From positions 1-7,130 of the forward strand of contig USAD01000151.1 in the NCBI GenBank assembly GCA_900552415.1: 7,130 bases of DNA, given 5' to 3'. Below the pieces are notes generated by a model. It was given only the letters and a program-made list of their open reading frames with translations, was not told the origin of the DNA and did not search any database. Positions within the stretch are counted from its first letter, which is position 1; each line of letters starts with the position of its first letter. Made by a program: the position numbers and the translations under genes. Below, in pieces: positions 1 to 7,130 of the stretch. The stretch is from an uncultured Parabacteroides sp. (GTDB lineage Bacteria; Bacteroidota; Bacteroidia; Bacteroidales; Tannerellaceae).

Positions 1-209
1 AGCCACATGAGAAAGTTCGTACAACAAGGGGCGCCCACTGCGGGCAGAGCCAAATGGGTGCTTTTGCCGCAGGGGTAAACGACGTTTACCGGCGCAATCC
101 GTTTGCTGACGGCAGAAAAGATTAAACCGTTAGCCGACAAATTGAAAAGTTCTAAAGCCGCCTGCACTTTAAGTTCAAAAACTTGCAAATAAATATCATC
201 TATCAACAT
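1..209 (-). other. gene-poor, hairpin-rich sequence with an unrecognised open frame to the window edge
   Basis: A minus-strand frame starting ATG at 207-209 (MLIDDIYLQVFELKVQ...) stays open for 69 codons to base 1. It could be the 5' part of a gene outside the window, but I do not recognise it. It has no signal peptide or domain motif, and its distal part (VVYPCGKSTHLALPAVGAP) has the odd Cys/Pro composition typical of translated intergenic repeat. The same DNA holds several small dyads: GGTAAAC-GAC-GTTTACC (74-90), the palindrome GGGCGCCC (29-36), and GCCC...GGGC (33-45). I favour noncoding or remnant repeat DNA over a real gene. Confidence 0.3.
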
Positions 210-239
210 AAACTAAAAACTTTATCATGCAGGCGGCTT
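155..239. repeat. 12-bp perfect inverted repeat, 61-nt spacer
   Basis: AAGCCGCCTGCA (155-166) and TGCAGGCGGCTT (228-239) are exact reverse complements. The right arm encodes the last residues of the GH127 frame (FKPPA) and adjoins its stop codon at 225-227. The spacer (167-227) is A/T-rich. The GC-rich arms in an A/T-rich setting resemble the ends of a small nonautonomous element or a structured RNA, but no flanking target duplication is evident. Confidence 0.6.
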
Positions 240-2138
240 GAAACTGAGAGCAATTTCGCAGAAATTGCGTTTCAGTTTCCGCCGTAAGGCGCAGGTACGG
301 ACAAATGAAAAAATCACCCGCAATAGCATCATAACACAAAAGGCTGCCGCAGCATAACGCTGCAGCAGCCATATTTTTATCTTGACAGCCTTGTTTTCTT
401 CATTCTCCAGGTCTGTTCCTAAAACCATAGGGACCTTAAGGGTAATCCAGGCAAACGAGGCGCTAGCGCTTTCCGGCGTGGTATTAACGTAACCTTGCCG
501 GTCGCATTGGATAATCGCGCATTCGTCGACATCGCCATCGTGGAAGCGGGTGTCGCGTGCGAAGACTAATGGACCATAGATGACCGCTTGCGCATGGTTT
601 TGTTCAATGACCCGTGCTTTAGGTTTGAAGTCTATCGTGACCAGGTCACCTTTTTTCCAGGTGCGTTTGATGGTTAAGTAGCTTCCTCGGCAAAGAGCTT
701 TCTGCTGTTCACCGTTGACATTTACCTCATAATTGTCATCAGCCCATGATGGGATACGGAGCGCAAGGGCAAAGATCGAGCTTTTCTGGGGCTCGAGTTT
801 TAGTTCTACTTTTCCATCAAGCGGATATTGGGTATGCGATGTCAAGGTAACCTTATTTCGGTTGCCCAGTTTAATGGTCGCTTTTGAGGGCAAATAGAGA
901 TTCACGAAAAGATGATCCTCTTCCGATTGATAGGCTACGGATGGAATCAGCGCGAATCCTCTCGGGCCGTTGGCGTTGCAACAGTTGATACGCATACCGC
1001 ATTGTTTCTCGCCTGGTTGGCGGCGTCCCTCGAGTGGACTATATTTGGAGATTTGCGTGCCATCGTCCTTCATGGAGGCCATGAGAGCGTTGTACATGGT
1101 CCGCTCGAATTCTTCGGCATAGAGAGGATTGGCTGTTTCTCTCAGTAGTCGGGCACAAAATTGCATCCAGGTGAAGGTGACACAGGTTTCCATGGTATGA
1201 TAGGCCGGGATGGTTTGAAGTGCCTTGCCGCCATACCAGCATTCGAAAGCGGCACCCGAACCGGCGATGTTGATCTCCTCTTTCAGGATATGGTCCGCCG
1301 TTTTTCTGGCGGCCTCCAGGAACAGGGGATCGTCCAGCTCTTTTCCCAGTTCGATCAAGCCTTCGTAGCACGACATCATCTCGTAGGCCTTTTGCCCATT
1401 GTCGAACGACCACCACTGTTTTGGAAATGGTGAACGTTGGGAAACGGGAACATCCTGCAGGGCCTGACTGATCAGCCTTGAACTTCCCGCTTTTTCCATA
1501 CCATTGACGATCTCTTTAGCGAAATTCAGGTAACGGTCATCTCGTGTCTCTCGGTAGAGATAAACGACCGGTTCAAGGATGGAACAACTGGCCATGCCTA
1601 AATAGTTACCTGTGGTGGCGATGTCGACATTATGTTCTGCCAGTTCATCCATAAGGCAGTCTATCGAACGCCGGGCTGCTTCGAGAGCCTTTTTGTCGTT
1701 GGTCAATCGGTAATAATCCAGGAGAGCTAATGCGGAATATTTGCGTCCCCAGATATCCCAATTGGTTAATCGGTCTTCCGGCTTGTAGTTGCCAATGTAG
1801 CCGTCGGGATGTTGGGTCTGGATGAAGTCTTCCACGCTGTTTTGGATGATCCTGAACAGTTCCTGGTCGGTGCTGTAGCGATAGGAGGCGATGGCGCCCA
1901 ATAGCCACTTGCCGAAAAACTCCGATTGCCACCGGTTCCCTTCGGTCAGGTGACGAAAAGGTTCGATCAGCTCATTCACGTCTTGTCCTTTGACTCGTTT
2001 ATCGATACAGGTCTGGATACGTTCGCCTACGTATCCCTCGATCTGGATGGATTCAAGATGGGGATTCACGACTTGCGCTGAGGCGCCAGTCGTGAAAATG
2101 AATAGATTTAAGGTTAACCAAAATTTTGTGATTTTCAT
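225..2138 (-). CDS. secreted GH127-family glycosidase (beta-L-arabinofuranosidase type) with aberrant C-terminus
   Basis: Predicted periplasmic or exported glycoside hydrolase. An N-terminal signal peptide (residues 1-21, cleavage near ASA|Q) precedes an (alpha/alpha)-barrel-like domain (about 30-400) and a beta-rich C-terminal part (about 405-585). GH127 enzymes such as HypBA1 use a Zn-bound cysteine nucleophile held by Glu, Cys and a Cys-Cys pair. The matching residues here are E317 and C319 (METC), and C386 and C387 (NCCNANG), so the active site looks intact. Substrate specificity cannot be read from sequence; arabinofuranoside is the family precedent, and this branch may differ. Up to about residue 588 (NKAVKIK) the sequence is glycosidase-like. 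Residues 589-637 are Ala/Cys/Arg/Leu-rich and are encoded across a terminator hairpin and repeat-rich DNA. From memory, homologues continue here with a short conserved C-terminal segment (roughly D-[FY]-ASAGN-TWD), which neither other forward frame restores. The gene therefore appears 3'-truncated and fused to noncoding sequence. The protein may be unstable or still functional. It starts 34 nt after the acyltransferase gene. Confidence 0.88.
   Translation of the reverse strand: MKITKFWLTLNLFIFTTGASAQVVNPHLESIQIEGYVGERIQTCIDKRVKGQDVNELIEPFRHLTEGNRWQSEFFGKWLLGAIASYRYSTDQELFRIIQNSVEDFIQTQHPDGYIGNYKPEDRLTNWDIWGRKYSALALLDYYRLTNDKKALEAARRSIDCLMDELAEHNVDIATTGNYLGMASCSILEPVVYLYRETRDDRYLNFAKEIVNGMEKAGSSRLISQALQDVPVSQRSPFPKQWWSFDNGQKAYEMMSCYEGLIELGKELDDPLFLEAARKTADHILKEEINIAGSGAAFECWYGGKALQTIPAYHTMETCVTFTWMQFCARLLRETANPLYAEEFERTMYNALMASMKDDGTQISKYSPLEGRRQPGEKQCGMRINCCNANGPRGFALIPSVAYQSEEDHLFVNLYLPSKATIKLGNRNKVTLTSHTQYPLDGKVELKLEPQKSSIFALALRIPSWADDNYEVNVNGEQQKALCRGSYLTIKRTWKKGDLVTIDFKPKARVIEQNHAQAVIYGPLVFARDTRFHDGDVDECAIIQCDRQGYVNTTPESASASFAWITLKVPMVLGTDLENEENKAVKIKIWLLQRYAAAAFCVMMLLRVIFSFVRTCALRRKLKRNFCEIALSFKPPA
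240..291. repeat. long two-part hairpin (palindromic intergenic element)
   Basis: GAAACTGA (240-247) pairs with TCAGTTTC (272-279), and inside it GCAATTTC (250-257) pairs with GAAATTGC (261-268) around the loop GCA. Together they give 16 bp of stem with one small internal loop (GA against GTT). A second short hairpin, CGCC-GTAA-GGCG, follows at 280-291. No T-tract follows the main stem on either strand, so it is not a standard terminator. It resembles a REP-like or MITE-like palindrome. The GH127 frame reads through it. Confidence 0.7.
337..380 (-). terminator. Rho-independent terminator lying inside the GH127 reading frame
   Basis: On the minus strand GGCTGCTGCAGC (plus 359-370), loop GTTAT (354-358) and GCTGCGGCAGCC (342-353) form a 12-bp GC-rich stem. 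The only non-Watson-Crick pair is G-U in minus-strand RNA but would be A-C in plus-strand RNA. TTTTGTGTT follows (plus 333-341) and an A-rich run precedes it (about 372-384). This marks a genuine minus-strand terminator, as expected just after a gene. Here, however, the GH127 frame runs through it as codons for residues 590-599 (WLLQRYAAAA) and on to a stop at 225. Confidence 0.85.
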
Positions 2139-2172
2139 CTTTAGGTGCTTTGATGAGTTCCCGGGTCTCTTT

Positions 2173-3288
2173 TTAGACCTTCAGGAATATCCGTTGCTTA
2201 TATAGGAAATAAAGGAATCCCCAACAGACGGCGATATAGCCGAGGGACGAGAAAAGAGGCTGTGCCGGTTCAGGCATCAGATGGATCAAACCTCCAAATA
2301 GAGCGTCGGACGTGAAGGAGAAGTTGATGAAACTCTGTGCCAGGTAGATCGTAATGGAGTTAACGCCGATCACCTTGAAGAACAGGGTCCATCCACGAAG
2401 GCCGACCACGTCGACGATATAGAAGAAGAGGGCGAACATCCAAACGGAATAGGCACCGACAACGCATACAAATGAGCTGGACCATAATTTCTTGTTGATC
2501 GGGAAGACGAGGCTCCACAACAGGCCAATCGCCAACAGGGCGAAACCTGCCGCAACAAGGTAAAGCACCTTTTTCTTATCGGTTAATCCCGCTTTTTTGG
2601 ACTTGATCAACTCGCCGGTAAACATGCCGAACATGGCTGTTGCGATCGCTGGGATGGTTGAGAAAAGACCTTCCGGATCGAAAAATCCCTCATGCAGGCG
2701 TCCCGGCAGGAACAGGCGATCGATGTAACCAACCAGGTTGCCCTCGATCGTGAAGTGTCCGGCACTGCCGGCATCGGGTACGGGAATGAAGGCCATCGCC
2801 AGCCAATAACCGATCAGGATTCCGGCAGCGATCCACGCTCTGGTCAGCTTATTGAATTTGACGAAAAGCAGGGCGGCAAACATCCATGCCAAACCGATAC
2901 GGGCCAAGACACTGGCATAGCGGAGATTGGCGAAATCGAATGAGAGCAGTCCGTTATAGATACATCCCAGGAAGACGAGTGTGATGCCTCGGCGGATGAT
3001 CTTTTGGAGGATCTGTTTCTCTGTCTTACCCTGTTCACGTTGCTTCTCAAGCGAGAAGGGAAAAGAGATTCCCGCGATAAAAAGGAAGAGCGGGAAGATC
3101 GTATCGTGATGTCTCAATCCGTTCCATTCCACATGGCCCATTTGATCACTGATGGCTTGCAGGAATGGAGTAGGGAACAGGGTGGCTAATGCCACGAAAA
3201 GGGAGGCGCCTCCCATGATAAAGAACATATCGAACCCTCTGAGGGCATCCAGCGAAATCAGTCGCCGGGGCTGTTTCTGTTTTTCCAT
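2173..3288 (-). CDS. DUF5009/NagX-like membrane acyltransferase-family protein
   Basis: Polytopic inner-membrane protein of the family that includes heparan-alpha-glucosaminide N-acetyltransferase (HGSNAT) and bacterial NagX/DUF5009 proteins. Human HGSNAT transfers acetyl groups across a membrane to amino-sugar ends; for bacterial members, acyl transfer to or transport of sugars is proposed, and the substrate here is unknown. Visible hallmarks are the N-terminal RRLISLDALRGFDMFFIMGG (residues 8-27), the WNGLRHHDTIFPLFLFIAGIS block (55-75) with the His60-His61-Asp62 motif at the membrane entry, FPINKKLWSSSF (262-273), and GVNSITIYLAQ (308-318). About ten hydrophobic segments are seen, roughly at 20-38, 63-80, 101-117, 127-143, 150-168, 208-226, 241-262, 273-293, 301-318 and 347-364. 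The length of 371 residues is normal, the start follows a leader of about 60 nt, and no signal peptide precedes the first helix. The GH127 gene follows 34 nt downstream, so both likely share a transcript for glycan use. Confidence 0.85.
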   Translation of the reverse strand: MEKQKQPRRLISLDALRGFDMFFIMGGASLFVALATLFPTPFLQAISDQMGHVEWNGLRHHDTIFPLFLFIAGISFPFSLEKQREQGKTEKQILQKIIRRGITLVFLGCIYNGLLSFDFANLRYASVLARIGLAWMFAALLFVKFNKLTRAWIAAGILIGYWLAMAFIPVPDAGSAGHFTIEGNLVGYIDRLFLPGRLHEGFFDPEGLFSTIPAIATAMFGMFTGELIKSKKAGLTDKKKVLYLVAAGFALLAIGLLWSLVFPINKKLWSSSFVCVVGAYSVWMFALFFYIVDVVGLRGWTLFFKVIGVNSITIYLAQSFINFSFTSDALFGGLIHLMPEPAQPLFSSLGYIAVCWGFLYFLYKQRIFLKV

Positions 3289-3506
3289 ATTACTGATATT
3301 TTATGATTAGGTTAACGATGGAATACTTACCTCACGCACGTACATAGACACAAAAATAGAAATTAAAGACAGAACTCTTTCTTTTCGGGAGGGTTAATTT
3401 TTGCCGTTCCTCAACTTTGTTAATTGACGTTTTTCAGTTGTTCTTCGCAAAGGGTTGAATGACACCAGGGTGGTCACTTTTGCCGAGATTTGTGACTTGG
3501 TATAAT
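3289..3506. other. intergenic region between the two transcription units
   Basis: About 220 bp lie between the yidC terminator and the start of the acyltransferase gene. I see no gene here. A short plus-strand frame that begins at 3459 runs antisense through the terminator into yidC and is not coding-like. The minus-strand sequence is A/T-rich near 3340-3410 and holds the candidate promoter listed separately. A weak imperfect dyad (TGACACC...GGTGGTCA, around 3460-3477) is visible but too imperfect to call an operator. Confidence 0.6.
3351..3358 (-). promoter_or_regulatory. candidate Bacteroidetes -7 promoter element
   Basis: The minus strand reads TATTTTTG here, which fits the Bacteroidetes primary-sigma -7 consensus TAnnTTTG. 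It would start transcription about 55-60 nt before the ATG of the acyltransferase gene and so drive the acyltransferase-GH127 pair. No good -33 TTTG is visible at the expected distance (the sequence there is around GAAAGAGTTCTG). The promoter is therefore weak, dependent on another factor, or miscalled. Confidence 0.45.
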
Positions 3507-3545
3507 AAAAAAGCACATGGACTAACTTTCATCTTGTCCATGTGC
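3507..3545 (-). terminator. Rho-independent terminator after yidC
   Basis: Read on the minus strand, a perfect 10-bp stem GCACATGGAC / GTCCATGTGC (plus-strand arms 3513-3522 and 3536-3545) encloses a 13-nt loop. It is followed directly by six T (plus-strand A-run 3507-3512) and more A/T. This is a textbook intrinsic terminator for the pyrG-yidC unit. The plus-strand reading lacks a T-tract after the stem, so it is directional. Confidence 0.93.
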
Positions 3546-3583
3546 CTTATAATCGCGTTATGCGAAACAATAAGGTTTGAGGC

Positions 3584-5485
3584 TTATTGTTTCTTTCTCA
3601 TCTCTTTCTGTCTACGGAGCTGCTCCTCCTGCATCTTCTGGGCCTCCTCAAGACGTTTCATGAAACCTGACTTCTTGATGGGGCGTTTCTTGTTTTCCTC
3701 CAGTTTCGCCAACAACTTCTCCTCGTCAATCGTGTAACGGAAGATCAAGGTCTGTACGATCGTGATCAACATGGAGATGAAATAGTAATAGGTCAGACCT
3801 GAGGCATATTGATTGAAGAATACCAGGAACATCAAGGGCATCATGTACATCATGATCTTCATGCCCGGCATCTGCTGCTGCCCTGTATTGGTCATTTCCA
3901 TATTATATTTCGTATAGACGATGTTGGTGATGGTCATCAACAAACAGAACAAACTGATGTGATTGCCGAAGTAGGGCGTGATCACCGGGATATAGGTCGT
4001 CCAGCTGACGATCGCATCGTAAGTCGACAAGTCGTGTGCCCAAAGGAAGCTCTCGTGGCGCAACTCAATGGCCGACGGGAAGAACATGAAGAGGGCAATC
4101 AAGATCGGCATCTGGAGCAACATCGGCAAGCAACCGCTCATCGGGCTCGCTCCGGCACGGGTATAAAGATCCATAACCGCTTTCTGGCGCTCTAATGCCT
4201 GGTCCTGTCCTGGGTATTTCGCGTTGATCTCCTCTACTTGAGGCCGCAAGACACGCATTTTGGCTGATGAGAGATAAGACTTGCGTGTCAACGGATAGAG
4301 AATGGTCTTTACGATCAAGGTCAGGATAAAGATCAGGATACCATAATTGGTAATGTATTTACCCAAGAAATCGAAGAGCGGGATCACGAAGAACTGGTTA
4401 ACCCAACGGAAGATTCCCCATCCCAGCGGTACCAACTTCTCCAGGTTCAGCTTCTCGTCACCACTCAGGTTATCGTCATAATCTTTCAAGAGGGCGAACT
4501 TGTTCGGGCCGAAATAGAATGAGAACTCGGTTGCCTTCTGGCCTTGCAGGTCGAAAGGAACTTGGGCGGTCGACTTGAATGATTTCAGTAACTCGCCCGA
4601 TTCGATCTTCTTTGAGTCGAGAGCGGTCTTCTCGAAGCCATCTTTCGAGATCAGGACAGTCGAGAAGAACATGTCCTTGTAACCGATCCATTTCAAGTGC
4701 TCTTTCGGCTCCTCGTTGTCGTTGTTGGTCTCGCTCAGGTGCTCAACGTCGTCACCTGCGATTTTGTAATTCAAGGTCACGTAACGCTCCTCGAACGAGC
4801 GACCTTTCTCTTGCTGGCGGATGTCTTGTACCCACGTCATGGTCAACGATTCCGTGCTGGGCGACAGGACACCATTAAGGCCCATACCCTTGATCTCGTA
4901 TTTAACCATGTAGTCGTTGGGGGCCAACGTATAGGTGAAATCGATGTAACGATTGTCACCTGCTTTCGCCCGCATCGTAAGGCTGTTGCCCGTATGACCC
5001 TCTACGGGAGAGAAATAGAGGTCGTTGGTCTTGATCACCTGGTTGTTGGCCGTTACGAGAGAGAAACCCAGGCTTGATGTGCTCTCGTCGAACAACACCA
5101 ATGGTTCTCCCTTGTAATTGTCGTACTCCTTGAGGCGTGCGAACGAGATTTGTCCGCCCTTGTTGCTGACACGCAACTCGATCACCTCGTTCTCGAGGGT
5201 CGTGTAGCCGTCAGTACTGATCATGGCCTCGGCGAAATTGCCATAATTCTGGCGAAGATGCGCCGTCTTGGCCGAGTCGGGCAGGTTCTCGTAAGCCTGC
5301 AACTCTTGCAGTTTCCGGTCTTCCTCTTTTTTTATCTCCATCTGTCGTTGGTTCTCCACCATGGCGATGGAGTCCTGGTAGCGGCGTTGGGCCTCGAGTT
5401 GCTCGGGAGTCGGACGGTTGAACCAGCTGAAGGCAACCAGAACGACTCCGATGAGAATGAATCCGATAATCGTATTTTTATCCAT
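3584..5485 (-). CDS. yidC: membrane protein insertase YidC (Oxa1 family)
   Basis: Inner-membrane insertase that helps fold and integrate membrane proteins, alone or with SecYEG. The 633 residues fit the long Gram-negative type. There is an N-terminal membrane anchor (residues 5-22), then a charged stretch (26-65), then a large periplasmic domain of beta-sandwich type (about 85-345). The conserved Oxa1/60KD-IMP core covers about 360-583. It includes the segment ITNYGILIFILTLIVKTILYP (from 378), the cytoplasmic loop RKSYLSSAKMRVLRPQ with NAKYPGQ, the segment GCLPMLLQMPILIALFMFFP, and later membrane helices around 511-526, 545-562 and 565-583. Lys393 occupies the position of the conserved groove arginine of E. 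coli YidC (Arg366), keeping the positive charge. The C-terminus (584-633) is a highly charged, Lys/Glu-rich, probably helical cytosolic tail ending in KEMRKKQ, which could contact ribosomes. The ATG start lies 13 nt after pyrG, and a strong terminator lies 38 nt after the stop. Confidence 0.97.
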   Translation of the reverse strand: MDKNTIIGFILIGVVLVAFSWFNRPTPEQLEAQRRYQDSIAMVENQRQMEIKKEEDRKLQELQAYENLPDSAKTAHLRQNYGNFAEAMISTDGYTTLENEVIELRVSNKGGQISFARLKEYDNYKGEPLVLFDESTSSLGFSLVTANNQVIKTNDLYFSPVEGHTGNSLTMRAKAGDNRYIDFTYTLAPNDYMVKYEIKGMGLNGVLSPSTESLTMTWVQDIRQQEKGRSFEERYVTLNYKIAGDDVEHLSETNNDNEEPKEHLKWIGYKDMFFSTVLISKDGFEKTALDSKKIESGELLKSFKSTAQVPFDLQGQKATEFSFYFGPNKFALLKDYDDNLSGDEKLNLEKLVPLGWGIFRWVNQFFVIPLFDFLGKYITNYGILIFILTLIVKTILYPLTRKSYLSSAKMRVLRPQVEEINAKYPGQDQALERQKAVMDLYTRAGASPMSGCLPMLLQMPILIALFMFFPSAIELRHESFLWAHDLSTYDAIVSWTTYIPVITPYFGNHISLFCLLMTITNIVYTKYNMEMTNTGQQQMPGMKIMMYMMPLMFLVFFNQYASGLTYYYFISMLITIVQTLIFRYTIDEEKLLAKLEENKKRPIKKSGFMKRLEEAQKMQEEQLRRQKEMRKKQ

Positions 5486-5498
5486 CTTAAGCTATTTC

Positions 5499-7130
<1,632 letters not shown>

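Noticed and set aside
1..330. CRISPR array or integron attC site
   Set aside because: There are several inverted repeats but no regularly spaced direct repeats, no integrase, and no clear attC core-site pair.
225..380. Hydrophobic stretch AAAAFCVMMLLRVIF in the GH127 tail as a membrane anchor
   Set aside because: It is encoded by the terminator hairpin and following noncoding-like DNA, so the hydrophobicity is more likely accidental than a selected anchor.
1039..1416. Minus-strand 125-codon frame inside the GH127 gene
   Set aside because: Alternative frame of the glycosidase around its catalytic motifs. It is Arg/Gly-rich and has no family resemblance.
3459..3737. Plus-strand 92-codon frame in the intergenic region
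   Set aside because: Runs antisense through the yidC terminator and into the yidC 3' end. It has no coding character or start context.
3809..4195. Plus-strand 128-codon open frame
   Set aside because: Lies wholly antisense to the conserved membrane core of yidC. Its His/Gln/Arg-rich product looks like a shadow translation.
4697..5077. Plus-strand 126-codon frame
   Set aside because: Antisense to the yidC periplasmic domain, which is clearly the real gene.

Overview
The window suggests a gut-type member of the Bacteroidales, most likely Parabacteroides or a close relative. The reasons are the adjacent pyrG and yidC genes, a YidC of Bacteroidetes type with a long periplasmic domain, a DUF5009-type membrane acyltransferase next to a secreted GH127 glycosidase, a TAnnTTTG-like promoter element, and no strong Shine-Dalgarno sequences. 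The genus is an inference from protein character, not from a database search. All four convincing genes lie on the minus strand, so transcription runs from right to left. The open frames on the plus strand are shadows of these genes.

Right half (about 3500-7130), housekeeping: pyrG (CTP synthase, GTG start) is followed after 13 nt by yidC (membrane protein insertase). The pair looks co-transcribed and ends in a textbook Rho-independent terminator at 3507-3545. An intergenic stretch of about 220 bp then carries a candidate promoter for the next unit.

Left half (225-3288), carbohydrate-related: a polytopic DUF5009/NagX-like acyltransferase-family protein is followed after 34 nt by a secreted GH127-type glycosidase (beta-L-arabinofuranosidase family) with its Zn-cysteine active-site motifs intact. 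The two probably form an operon. One could release sugars in the periplasm while the other modifies or handles them at the inner membrane, but the substrates are unknown.

The main anomaly is the 3' end of the GH127 gene. After about residue 588 the frame leaves the glycosidase fold and reads straight through a strong terminator hairpin (about 337-380). It then continues through hairpin-rich DNA to a stop at 225. The last 49 residues look like translated noncoding DNA, so the true C-terminus has probably been lost by deletion or rearrangement.

The first 330 bases contain no recognisable gene but are dense in inverted repeats, as in an intergenic repeat or remnant element. One minus-strand frame there is open to the window edge, but I do not recognise its product. 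I see no CRISPR array, tRNA, rRNA, transposase or defence system. Most of the window is ordinary core genome.
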